From Rhodamnia argentea (taxonomy: Eukaryota > Streptophyta > Magnoliopsida > Myrtales > Myrtaceae), in contig NC_063157.1 in assembly GCF_020921035.1 (NCBI RefSeq), positions 7,808,501 to 7,872,500 of the forward strand: a DNA stretch of 64,000 nt. Direction: 5' to 3'. The notes below the pieces were generated by a model. The model was not told the origin of the DNA. It did no database searches and saw only the letters and a program-made list of their open reading frames with translations. Below, in pieces: positions 21,735-33,689 of this stretch; the stretch's first letter is position 1, and the number at the start of each line of letters is the position of its first letter. Position numbers and translations under genes: made by a program.

Positions 21735-22525
21735 AAATGAATGGTTTTCATCCTAGAACAGAAAACCGCCCATTAGAGATCGGCTTCGCAAAATGCGAAC
21801 CGTGAACCAACCACTCGTTCCATGAATCCACTTGAGAATCGAACCACCGGTCCGGTTTCCGATTAGATTCGGTTACGGTCCTACTGAGCACCAACATCAA
21901 CTCAAAAAGAAAAGGGAACTAGTCCCTAGCGGTTGAAGGAGGAGGACTCAACTTGGGACTTTGGCAGTATCGAATGGTTTAGATCCTTGATCGACCTTGT
22001 AATTCAGTCGATGTAGTTGTCTGCCAACGTTGATTTTCGGTATCAGATGTGGTAGTCTCAGTAGTTTGTTTTTTTTTTTTTGTGTGGGTCTCTTTGGTTG
22101 ATTGGATATGGATCTTTGCATCGTTCCTGTGTTCTGTTCAGTCACTTGGTTGATTGAAACAAGGTGGATTTTTGTTCCACCGCTGCGGTTTTCTTGTGGG
22201 ACCGTGTTTGGTTTCCATCCCGCTTAGGGTTTACAGTGATTGAGGTTCTCATTTAATGCCTGGAAGAGAGTTACGTGGGAATTTTTTATGGAATTGGGAT
22301 GACAAGAGCTCGTAGCATTAAAAAGGGAAGAATATACATTCGTAGTATATAAAAGGACCAATCCAATTGGGCTAGTTGGATGGTTCCATCCGAAACCGGG
22401 AACCAAACCGGTACCAGCTGATTTCAGAAAATTAGAATCGGGAACCGGACCGTATCCGTCGGTTACCATTCAAAATTGGCCGGTTGGGTATAGTCCGGTC
22501 CAGTTTGGGTGGATCATGATTTTTT
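21735..22525. repeat. ACCGGTTCC-rich dispersed repeat, two fragments
   Basis: Segments at about 21735-21885 and 22370-22525 are dense in GAACCGG/CCGGTTCC words (for example ACCGGTCCGGTTTCC and GGGAACCGGACCG). Similar segments occur at 53615, 55125 and 57695. The source element is unknown. Confidence 0.45.
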
Positions 22526-22659
22526 TGCTCACTCCTAATAATAATCATACTTTATCACGCAAGAAATTGTATTTTCCAATATGAAAAATATGAAATTCGG
22601 AGGAAGAAATCCACTTTGCTTAATTAATGTAGTTTACTACAAATAAGTAGGTAATCTGC

Positions 22660-22775
22660 AGTACTAAATATCACCTTCGCCTAACGGTAAGGCGACCTCA
22701 CCATAGAAGCCTCCGGCTACCTGATGTAAGCAATTGAACCGGCCAAAATCTTTGACAAAAAAAAAAAAAAGACGG
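22660..22775 (+). mobile_element. possible SINE fragment with poly(A)
   Basis: A tRNA-like TTCGCCTAACGGTAAGGCGA segment and a weak B-box-like GCAATTGAACCGG precede an A14 tract at about 22757. No target duplication was found; tentative. Confidence 0.35.
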
Positions 22776-25700
22776 CCGAAATCGGTTTGAACGAGAAAAA
22801 ATCGAAAAATTTTATAATAATTTGTGCAAATAAGAAATTTTACATATATTTAGCGGGATTGCTCTTATCGCATATTCAATTGTGCGATGTAAATATACGA
22901 AGGAGATCTTGGGTCCGAATATCCTTTTCCCCATCCCCTAATAAGGGATGGTCCAGTCGGGTTGGGTCCGAGTTTGACCGTTTACGATTGGATTTGGGCC
23001 GATCCACAGCAAGATTAGCGACTTACAAGAAACGGCTGGCACCCTACGTCGCTGATTGTGAGCGGCAAGTACGATTTGGGCCGAGTGCAAAGGCTTCGAA
23101 CCGATATAGGAATGCCTGCCAATAAAGAACGATGAAAGCCGAACCCATCGAGAGCTCACCGGTTGGCTAACACTACACTGCCTCTCAGAGCATTCCTCCA
23201 TTCTCGTCCCCCCTTCCGATCCTCAAGACCTCAGCCTTGTTGGGGTGTGTTTCATACTCCTCTACGACAGGAAAACACGTGGGTCCCTCTATATAAGTCT
23301 ATAATATTTCATTAGTAGTTTGAGTTTTGGCCAATGAATAGCTACTGCTATATATATATTCTTTTTTGCCTGTAATCGAGTGAAGTAAGTAGAAGTGCGA
23401 TGTGCTAATTATAGTGGAATCTCAATTTTTGTCTTTCTTGCTTATTTTACTTCACTATGATTGTGCGTCGATCCTAACAAGCCTCGCATGCAGCGAGTGA
23501 AACTTGGCACGCAAAGGTAATCTCTATCCAATCTCTTGCTTCCTCGTTCCGTTATGGCTCGGCTGTTGCTCTGGTTGCTCACTGCACGTGTTGCCCCTAA
23601 TGGCTTGTTTCTGGAACGGGCGTGCACCGCGATCATTGGAATTGTCCACCGTTTCAGTTCGATTTCCATGTTCTCCGTTGGCCTAGCCTCCTGGGAACCG
23701 CAGCCTGTTGTGACCTGAGTGACCGTGCTCATGGATGCACGTCTATGGCATTTCCATGTTGCGTATGAACTTGATCAAGTAACTCATTTCGTGGCGCGCT
23801 TGCATTAGGACACGATCCGTATGGGTAAGTACGAATTCGGTGCTGTCCAGTGAGTAATGTATGGAGGAGCGAGTTGTTAGCGGCAGAGATCCATTGCCAA
23901 AGAGGTCGAAGGAAGGCCTCGTCCTGAATAATCTTTCAGTGAGCAGTAACTTGTTCCGGAGTGATTAGTGACTCACGTGTTTTGATTATTATTTGCTGGC
24001 TTGATTGTTCTGAATCTGAATCAACTTTCTAGAGGATAAAGTTCTTCGAGAGTGCCAGTTCGGATGGATGTATCATGTATATCTAACTGTTTCCTGGCCA
24101 AAGGAAGGGTCCAGAAGTCACATATTGTGGAGAGGGTTCTGCCCAGGTAAGTGGAGGAAAAATGTACTCCCGATTGAATTCTGATCACTGATGAAGTCCT
24201 AATGACCAAGGTTTTAGTGCATGAACATTTGTGCTGGCAATGGAGAAGACGGGACGGAGTCTTAAAACACACAGGCTCGTGTTATGTCGTGAATCTTCTC
24301 TTTCCTAGCTACGACGACTACCTGAGCATGAGACCGCCTCAGTTCTTGCTAAAGATCCATTAGGCTAAGGATTGATAGAAGTATGGTTTGGGATGAGCAT
24401 TCAGTCAACTAGACGTTCAGACAAAATAAAGCAATAGCATTGTCGTGCTTCTGGTCAGCTTTTCCCTATATGCATGTGAAAATACGTAACCGCTAAGAAT
24501 TATTTCTCTAATTTGGTTGCAAAGATTCCTCGAATGAGTGAATAATTGAAACGGATCTCTATTTTTGTGCTCTATATGATGAAATTGAAGTTCAGATGTC
24601 TCGAGAGGAGATCATCACAGCTGAATTCCACTTGGACATTCAGATTTGTGCGAAGAATCATCAAGGGGGAATTGAATAGTGGGGTAACAGCTGAATGAAA
24701 CCAGCATGTCAATCTCTTGGTGGGTACTATCATCCTGCTTCCCTCTTAATATGCGGATTTCCATGGACTATAAAACTGCTGTCACAGAGGAGCGAGTTGA
24801 TTCTATCACGAGCGCGTATGTCTTATGGCCTCGCCAAGAGGAAGTCCAGATCCATATAGGGGAACATGTAATTTGAAGGAGTCTAACTTGTCTCATGAGA
24901 CACGACTATTGTTTCTTCTTAAAATTCACGTTGGTTATTATTAGGTAATTTTGGATCAGCGTTGACAGTTGAGTTGAGTACCATGGTAAAGTGAGATGCG
25001 TCCTTTTAGAAAGAAAAGTATTGGTTGCAAGATGAGATTCTTCATTCTATACGTCAAGGCGAGATAGTTCTTGGTCCACCACCACTTAGGAATGGCAACA
25101 CAAGATTATAAACACAGTTAGCGTTATGCCAGCATATGAGACAGACATAACCCATCGCTCGATGAATTATAACCGGCATATTCGCCTGAAAAATGACTTT
25201 TACCTCTTCTAGAAGTTCTTTTCCTAGAAGTTTCCTTGCCTTTTCTTTTAGGTAGCTTAGACCTTCAAGCGAGCTCTTTAGTCCACTCGAGTCAAGTGCA
25301 GAGAACTAGAGTTAGGACTCGGAGAGCAAAAGACTGGAAGGGAGTAGTTGAGCAATTTGTTAGCGAGATGTCTCAGGAAAAGTTTGAATAGGTTTTCATG
25401 ATCCCGAAGATTTCGCTTTTGCTCTCTTTGACGATATGAAGGGTCATGACATAGTTTATTATCTGTATTCTGCAGTCCTTTCTCGTTTCAGATGCCTACT
25501 TTTCTTTTGTGGCTAAACGGCTTCTGCGTAGATCATAGAGACGCTTGCTAAAGTAAAGGATCTTGAGATCGTGGCAGGACATTCTGCTTTATCCCGCCTT
25601 ATTCATTTTGCTCTAGCTTCTTTAGTTAAATTCCCTGTTGGTTTTACCTTTCAGCTATTGCCATTATTATATGGAACATGTATTTGGTTGTAGGGGTAAG

Positions 25701-26117
25701 GATGCTCGAGCTACTATCACTGGAAAAACAATTAGATGTGATAATTAACAGAATTTGTTCGTGTTAAAGCAGTGCCGATTTTTTGTTAAGCATTTGCTAA
25801 AATCGGAAGGTTACCATCACTTTAAGGAACATAAGAGGAGTTTCAGATCTATATTACAAGAAATCCATAAATGGGATTCCTACCTCATTGGAGCTCTATG
25901 AGGTTATTTATCAAGCTTTAAGACAAAACATCATCTAGGACTAGGGGTGAAGGTCGCCAGGATGCAAGAAATGACAGTCATTTCTGTGGACTGAGAACTA
26001 GGTTCACATCTCAGACTACACCATAGACAGGTTACGGCTTCCTTATACTTAGCTGGAGAAATATAAATTAATGAAATTCTGATCAACCGACAAGGACCCC
26101 TCTCTCGACTCCTGTGT
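22776..26117. other. 3.3-kb gene-free region with promoter-like motif pair
   Basis: No protein-coding exon could be supported. A G-box CACGTG (23276-23281) is followed by CTATATAAG (23289-23297) and, farther on, a good donor-like AAAG/GTAATC at about 23517. A non-coding transcript is therefore possible but unproven. The rest up to the MYB stop at 26118 is of ordinary composition. Confidence 0.35.
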
Positions 26118-27092
26118 TTACCAGGAAGAGTGCTGATTGCTCATAGGGAGAGTCATCTCATTCTCTTCTTCATCCATTTTCCACAGTGGGTCAGAGTAGA
26201 ATTCCCATGCCGGCGAAGTCATTTGAGGACAGGTGAAACTGTAATTCTCATCGGTAAAGCAGTTATAAAACTGTGCTACAGCATTATTCTCCTCTGAAAC
26301 AGCAATATCTTTCCATATATCATCCATGGAGTCCCCCTTTTCACGGTCTTCTTTTTCTTCACTCTTCTTTCTTGTCGGAGACGATACGATAGGACCACCT
26401 GTGTCATAGTAGCTTACTTCTCCAGCCTCTTGGAAGGGTAACGAATCCGCAGGAGGATTGTTTGTTGTGGATGAATAGCAATTAGAAGATGATGATGATG
26501 GGGAAATGGGATGCTTCCTCTCCTGAGCTTTTTTCCTCGTATAAGTTCTCCAGTAGTTCTTGATTTCGTTATCTGTGCGTCCGGGTAATTTGCGAGCAAT
26601 TCTGGACCATCTGCATCACATGAGTGTTTGTACTTTAGAAAAAGAAGTAGATGAGCAACATTTTGAATTTGTTCATGCATTAAGAACTGTAGAGCGGTAT
26701 GATATACTGGCTGATAAATTGAAGCTAAGAAAAGATAAACCGAGTCTTTGGACCTGTTTCCCCATTTGGCATGAAGTTCAACCACGAGCTTCTCTTCTTG
26801 AGGCGTCATCTTCCCTCGCTTGAGACCTGGGTGGAGGTAATTAACCCAACGTAACCTGCAACTCTTCCCTGTTCTGTTCAAACCTACATCAAAAGCATGC
26901 AATCAGTGGGAGCCCCTTCCAAGAACCTCCATGTCCAAGATAAGCCTACCTATTATCTTCTCCCGCCACCTTCAAACCTGAAACCTTGGCTATAAAATCC
27001 CAACGTCGATCTCCAAACAAGCCCACAAAGCAGACCAGCTTGAAGTCCTCCTGTTCTGTCCATGGACCCTTCCGGATTTCTTCTAGCGCCAT
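26118..27092 (-). CDS. MYB59: R2R3-MYB transcription factor, MYB48/MYB59-like
   Basis: Three minus-strand exons (27092-26978, 26883-26754, 26610-26118) give 245 residues. R2 (about residues 9-60) starts [20 protein letters not shown] with DRRWDFIAK, and R3 (about 61-112) reads [40 protein letters not shown] and [14 protein letters not shown]. The recognition helices are [12 protein letters not shown] and [11 protein letters not shown]. The order and wording match the MYB48/MYB59 subgroup, nuclear regulators of root growth, nutrient responses and hormone responses in Arabidopsis. The C-terminal part is serine-rich then acidic, with [11 protein letters not shown] and a [17 protein letters not shown] segment. 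Introns are short (94 and 143 bp). In this subgroup the first intron is known for conserved alternative splicing. Here intron 1 contains an ATG at 26902 in frame with exon 2. Confidence 0.94.
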
Positions 27093-27190
27093 CTTCTCTC
27101 GTATCTCGTCTTGTTTTTCTTATGTCTGATGAGGGAACCCCACTCCAGGTATTCTTCTGTATGCAGATATCTAGGCATCCTCTCGTTAAA

Positions 27191-27198
27191 TATATATA
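27191..27198 (-). promoter_or_regulatory. candidate TATA box of the MYB gene
   Basis: TATATATA about 100 bases upstream of the MYB start codon on the minus strand. Confidence 0.45.
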
Positions 27199-27299
27199 AG
27201 CAAGTTCCGGTGTTGAGTCTCTATGCGATAGTGCTTCTCTACATTGTAATATTTACATCTTTACCATGCACTTGGTTCAAGCATTTTATTTTCTGATAG

Positions 27300-30200
27300 G
27301 CACCTAATGCATGTGACATCAGCCATTGTCCTTATATAACCAGGGCTAATGATTGATACGTAGATGTAGCTTTCATAGTGGAATCCTCAGGTTTAGTGAG
27401 GATGCATTTTTTTTTTTTGCTCTTCTAGCTGACAATACGGATGGCTGCTTTTTGAGTCTGACTAAAGTTGTTTGGGCCACAGAGATGATGCCTTTCACGA
27501 TTAATGTTGGGCATTTTATAAGCACTCAAGTGAGAAGACGTGACGTTCTATAATGAAGTTTAGTCGGAGACCATGTAACAATTCAGGTGAACAGGCAGCT
27601 AAAAAATTAAAATGAGTATTAACATGACCTTGAGAACTAGCGGCCAATAATTTAAATGAAACGGACAAGGCTTTCTTTGCCCTCCATCCAAAATGGGAAG
27701 ATGATTACCGTCCCTTGACTTTTTGTGAAGGCCACTAATTGGCAGCCATGTGAAGTAAATGATGAACGGCAGGGGTAGATGACGACAAGTTTTTTGCAAA
27801 GGAAAAGGTTTTCACTGCTTAGGTGTCTCTAATGTCTGTTCACGTAACGAGAGGGCATCAATTTTATTTTTTTTCTTTTTTGGACTCCATCCTCATATGA
27901 TAAGTGAACTTCGATCCTACTTGAAAGAGCCACGGACCCCAGAAACTTTTAACGCCTTTTGCTGCTCTCTAGAGGCGTTTTGTATGAAATAATTAAAGCC
28001 GCACAGAGCTAGTTAAATATGCTACATGGAGGACTAGATTTTCTAGAGTTTAATCGCTGCTTTGCTACCGAGGCAATTTTTTTCTTTTTTTCAGTTTTTA
28101 AATTCCGCGCGATCTGATTAGTTCAGTCAGTCGAAGACGATTTAAAGCCCCGCAAGCTACAATTTAGTTTATTCAATTCGCGGGTAATCTAATTGCGGTG
28201 TATATACTAGAAGATTCGCTGAAAAGGTGGATTTGATCGCGCTAGTGGACCCTTTTGCATTGTACTGCTATCGGTGGTGGTACTAAATTGAAATTTCCTT
28301 TTGGTATGTACTGTAAAGTTTGTGCACGAATGCCTCCATAATCTGCACCTCCACTTAGAATAAAGGAAAAAGGCAAATAGTGATGAACTTCCATTTATGT
28401 TTAACTTGACAACAGAAAATGTAATTATATGCTTATTGTGTGGATGGCTGGCTCTTTGTCCATTTGTCAAGCTCTCCTTCTCTTTCCTCTATCTTGATTG
28501 TTGCGTTACATTTGGATTTCAAGACCAATCTGATTTACCGAACAGAAACATATGAGACATACTTGAGCTACTCTTGCCTCTTTTTTACTTAAACAAAACA
28601 TTGAACTAAACAAGTGTTTCTAGTTTATACTGTCTGAAGGTTTAGAAAGTTTATGATTCAAGCTTTAGCTGAGCTTTAAGGTCACTATCGACTTGGTAGA
28701 CTGCTGTAGATGTTTAGAGCAGAATTTACAAAAACAACGTTTCTAATCTACTTTGAGTTTAAAGTATTTTCTTTGTTGTTTGGGCGTTCGGGTGGTATTG
28801 GGGCAGCTTTCCCGCCCCTCAACCGGTCCAGTTTCTTGGGTGATCTTATGGGCATGCTCCTCCACACAGGCCCGGTGCATTATTAAGATTATATTCTTAA
28901 AGTGCTCCCAACAAAACTTGAAGCTAAAATCACGGGGAAGCGAGCAAACTTCCTTCCTATCTAAGTCAATGCCTTGTTGGTAGCGGAAGTATTTCTCAAC
29001 TCAATGATGAGATAGACATACTTATAAAGCCTGAGAAACTGGTTTTCGTTAGACTTCTGCCTTTCGTGATTAAAGTACTCTTAGAGTCTAGACTTGTGCA
29101 GTAATGAATTAGCTCTGGAGGAGTAGAAAGAACAACTCGTTTTGATTTTTAAGGTAAATTAAACTTGCTTTGCTCAAATTACGAGTTGTTTTTGGTGTTT
29201 TATTCTTTCAGCAACCTCGATAGTTGTCTCCATTGGTACTTTGGGAATTGTCCTTGGAAGGACTCGACAGCAAGTACAGGGTTTTAGATTCATCATCATT
29301 TACGAACGTGCGGAACCGTGCTGTCGTCTCGCAATATTGTGGCGATGCAATCGTAGTGCCACATGTCCATTCGGTGTTTTCCCTTCTTCTCTTTTGTCGG
29401 TTTTTTTTTATTTCTTTAATCAACGATGTGCATTGAAAGCAGGAGATAGGAAGAGCTTTGTGTATTATATGTCAATGGGAAAAATGCAAAGTGGGACGTG
29501 CCAACCATATGCCTCTCTCATGCTAACGACAACATGTGTGGTGGTAATGCTATTGCTAGCACTGTATCCAGCATTGGACCATGAGGGGTGGAAAAGGAAA
29601 AGGTTTATGTGAAGGGAAAAGACAGGAGGGTGGTGGTGGCTTCTCGCTTCGGGGCTCTTTGTTTTATTGGAGTGGAGGCTTTGTGAGAATTGCCAGAAGA
29701 GGAACCAGCATGACGTGGATTCCACTAGTTTATTGGCCACTCCACTTGATTTTATCCTGCCTTAATATATGTGAGCCTCTCTCTCTCTCTCTCTGTGGCT
29801 CTCTTGATTGTCTGAAGTCAAAATTGCACGAACGGGTAAATTTGTGGACTAGATCAGATGCCAGTGACGAGTGAACTTACGAAAATTTGTCACTTAGGGT
29901 CAAGAACCAATATTAATCATGTGTGTATGTATATATATGCATGTGTCTATGCATTTTGTATGCACACTTGTCGGTAAAAAAAACTATGCCATAGAACGTT
30001 CACAAGCACCTGGGACCTCGCTGCTATTGAGTCAGTGATCGTGTGACGTTGCGGATCAAGCAGATATGTGCACATCACATTTGACGACGATGGAGAATCC
30101 ATGCATGTGCATTACCTTTAACACTTGCGCCCTACGCATTGATGCTGGTAATAAGCGTGTTACGGTCCTTAAAAGCACTGAAGTATCAATACATTTACTT

Positions 30201-31800
30201 CATCAATAAAGTGAGTTGAAGAAAAGGAAGAGTGGCCCAAAATTTTTTCTACAGGCGTACTTGTGAGACAGTCAAAGAGGCATGCCTTTAGGATTGGAGA
30301 AAATATTCTAATCTCATAGGCTTGGAATGATTCGTACGGTTTGTGGGCCTGTGAGTAAAGTGAGGTATCAAACATTGATTTTGCTTGATGGTGGAAATAT
30401 TTTCTATACGATAAACTACTATTAGATTTTTATTTTATTTTTTGGGGTCGAATAAGCATTTAACTGCTATTAGATTGAGGAGGGTCTTTCTTTTTCGGGC
30501 TAATGCAGAGCAAGTTTCACTTACTTACCATTTGAAAACTCTTGTTCTTGTCGTCTTCTTCTTCTTCTTCTTCTTCCTTTTTGTAGGATACTAAATCCGA
30601 TCTAATACATACTCAACAAACAGCGGAAACATGCCCAATAGATCACCGGATTCACCGATCGACGAAGATACATCACGAGGACATACCTTATTGATCACCG
30701 ATTAGATGCCCTTTGCGATCTCGGAGTTTTTCTCTGTCAAACGAGAATCGACGATGGGAGGAGCGTTCTTTGTTCTCTGTTTTCTTGAAAGTGACTGAAG
30801 GAACAACTGGAGAGAACAATGGAGACCACGTCGATTATTGACGTAAAACCAACCAACGTGATTCTTCACGTTTGAGCAAATAACTGCTCACTGGGGTGTG
30901 GTTGCCCGCATGAGCGCGAATTGACTATGAAAATACTTTTTCTCCTGTGGTAAGATTTTAATATTTAATCTAATACTTTTTAATGGAGGAAGCATGGATG
31001 ATGCTTTTGAATTTTCCATTACAAGTTCAACGAAACACAGAGGGCGATCTGGCAAACTGCTAGAGGACTATACTTGCGGATCGCCCAACAGTCTTTACGC
31101 CCGTCTTATCATATCTTTATCTCATGCTCCACTAAGCTCCTTTACTTTACAGTATAGTCGTGGTAGCGTGTTCGCCCCTTGTCCTAAAGTTGGGAGTTAG
31201 TGGCTATGCGGAATGGACCTGGTAAGTCACGATCATCATCTTATGCGATTCCTCTCTGATAAGTGCTTAGAGAAGAAAAAAAAAACAAAGAATAGTGGCT
31301 TGGATGTGATGCTGTGAGGACTTCCTTTTTGGGGAGGGGGTGCTGGATTCAGCGGGGAGGGAATCCTCAGTGCTTTGCAAACGTGAGGCTTGTCGAGGGC
31401 CGAGACGGAACTTCTGCTGGCCACCTGGTAATGCCGAACAGTGGCCGTCGAAAAGGGCGTGTCGAATGGAGGAGCGGATCGGTAGCCTGTTGCACGGTCC
31501 ACGCTGCGGTGCATTTCTAAGTCTTATCGTTCGAGGAGATCGTCGTTGAGATGTAACGCACATTGGCTTATGCAATCTGGCGATACACGCCTTCTAGTTT
31601 CTTTTTGGACAAAAGGGGATTAGAGAAAGAATCGTTGAGGCTTTGGCGGGGAGCTTCATATGAATTCTCGGATTTTTAAAGTGGTATGGAAACGTCCTTT
31701 GGGATCTACTTGGGGTTACTAATTTGTCTCTTAATTTCGTTATGGCCCTTGAATTTGCGTGGTCAAGAGCACTTTCTTTCTTTTTCTTTTTTTTCTTTTT
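27300..31800. other. gene-free region with microsatellites
   Basis: About 4.5 kb in which no gene could be supported. It holds (CT)n at 29776-29794 and (TTC)n at about 30554-30576. From about 30585 to 30980 a moderately GC-rich block begins CTAAATCCGATCTAATACAT and has the feel of a retroelement end, without a verifiable partner. The longest open frame (29241-29612, +) has no recognisable domain. Confidence 0.4.
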
Positions 31801-31805
31801 TTTAA

Positions 31806-32174
31806 GAAGTGCGTTGAAAGTCCTAAAACTTGTCACGAAAGTGCAAATGAATCCTAAAATTTTCGATAAGTATAATTAAGTCCTAAAATTTACCACGAAG
31901 GTACATTCGAGTCCTAAAACTTTAAAAAAGTGCAATTAAATCTTAAGATTTGTCGTATTAGTGCAATCAAGTCCTTTCATTGGTTGCACTTTTTTGAAAT
32001 TTCTAGAATTTGGCTGCACTTTCATGATAAGTTTTAGGACTTCATTGTACTTTTTGAAAATTTTGGGACTCCGAATGTATTTTCGTGACAAGTTTTAGGA
32101 CTTTATCGAATTTTTTGAACGTTTAGGACTCATTTGCACGCTCATGACAAGTTTTAGGACTCTCGGTGCGTTTA
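31806..32174. repeat. long inverted-repeat (foldback) element
   Basis: The left half repeats units such as GTCCTAAAACTTGTCACGAA and GTGCAAATGAATCC; the right half carries the same units in reverse complement (CATGACAAGTTTTAGGACTC at its end). The arms are about 165 bases each and align along most of their length, including the outer AAGTGCGTTGAAAGTCC versus its partner in GGACTCTCGGTGCGTTT. A transcript would fold into a long hairpin. No coding capacity. Confidence 0.8.
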
Positions 32175-33689
32175 TCCTGTTTTTACTGTTGGAATTCGGG
32201 AGCACTCGACTAGTTGCTCACGGTGAAAGGGGTGGTTCAAAGTGAAGAAATCAACGCGAAAGCAGTGACTCCCTATTTGAAGTTACGTGACGAGTCGGGA
32301 ATTACTAAAAGATTCAATGCCAAATTGCCTGGGAGGCAGATTGGTTGTAGGATAGAACTCAAATTAGTAAAGAGGGAAGCTGAAGGATTTATAACTCGGG
32401 GAACTGCAGGTCATCTGCTTGAATTTCATGACATGCTCGCAAATTGCTCTGTGTCAAAGCCAAACCGAACAGGCCTAATGGCTGAGGTTAACCGGTTCGT
32501 GGATTGAGTCTCTAGACCTTTGTCCCTGGACCATAAAAATTCACACACACACACACACAAAAATACTAGAGGGGCTAAATTTGAGCTTGAAGATTTCTTT
32601 TCTAATGTTCGAAAATCAAGAATTCCAAATCGAATTTTGTTTCTATAATCAGGATCGCTGATATATGTACTGCCCCTTTTTTTCCCGGGGCTTTAGGTTT
32701 AGCTTACATACTTGAATTAGTTCAGTTTTAAAGGTGGGGTTTGCTCTCTCTAATTCGATTGAAATTAACAGTTACTGTTTAGGAGCCAAAATATTTGCGG
32801 GACGTACCTATCAACGATAAGATCCGTGAAAGGAAAATCTGACGAGAAATTCCGAATTTTTTTTTTTTGTGTCAAACCCTTAGTGGATCGACATTATCTC
32901 GAGGCCTACGTAAGCTTATCCATGCACTAAGATGGTGCGCAAGAGTGGGGGTGCCTTATCTCCCGTCGGTCAATTCACGCCAATCTTTCGTAATGCTTGC
33001 CCCCCCCTCCCTCGCCCCCATTTGTTTAATCACCTCTCTCTTAATGCCCAATTCGCAGTTAATCCCTAATTGGTTCGCTCTTTTGCCGCCGTCGAAAGAT
33101 TGAGCCTATGCGTGGGATATCTTGGGCTCGTAGGATGAGCGCCATGTGACGATTGAATTATGCTAAAGGGTCTTTGTCCGGGGAGATTACCCATTCGATC
33201 CCGAATCTACTGTACGGAAATCAATTTGGTAGCGAACTTTAGAATTTCGTCAATTTACTCCGAAATCTTTATGCAAAATTTCAGGGTAGTCTTTTCGATT
33301 AACTTGTTGCCGAAAATTATTCACCAGCGGTCTATCACATAAGATGGCCGACGACGACTAGACCACTGCATCGGTAATTTTCAACGAAAATTAACCAAAA
33401 TGATTATATTGGAATTTCACGCAAAGGTTCAGAGATAAAATGACAAGTCCGGAAAGTTTCGAACTAAATTCGCATCCGTACAATGAGTTTTGCACTGATT
33501 GGGTAATTTTCCACGGTCTTGTGCATCGAGACACTATTGAGCATAGTTAACAGAAATTCAAAAAAAAGTGGTATACTGAAAACTGCAGACTTTCTTGTAG
33601 GGATTGCCAAACGCTCTTTGTTTATTTACAAAGCACCGATCTTTTCTTGATCTTATCTGGCGTTAATAAAAGATCTTTTTGGCGAGGGG
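32175..33689. other. spacer with (CA)n and short ORF
   Basis: (CA)n lies at 32542-32559. An open frame at 32214-32507 (97 codons) starts just after the foldback element and has no recognisable domain; I do not call it a gene. The rest shows nothing. Confidence 0.4.

Noticed and set aside
26414..26902. 162-codon MYB frame as a full protein
   Set aside because: It reads through an intron after AKWGNR and out of the R3 frame; proper splicing gives a complete R3 and C-terminus.
29241..29612. 123-codon + strand open frame
   Set aside because: The overlapping antisense frame is of similar quality, and neither has a recognisable motif; chance is the simpler explanation.
32214..32507. 97-codon + strand open frame beside the foldback element
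   Set aside because: No domain, no homolog I know, and it lies in repeat-rich sequence; kept only as a note in the spacer entry.
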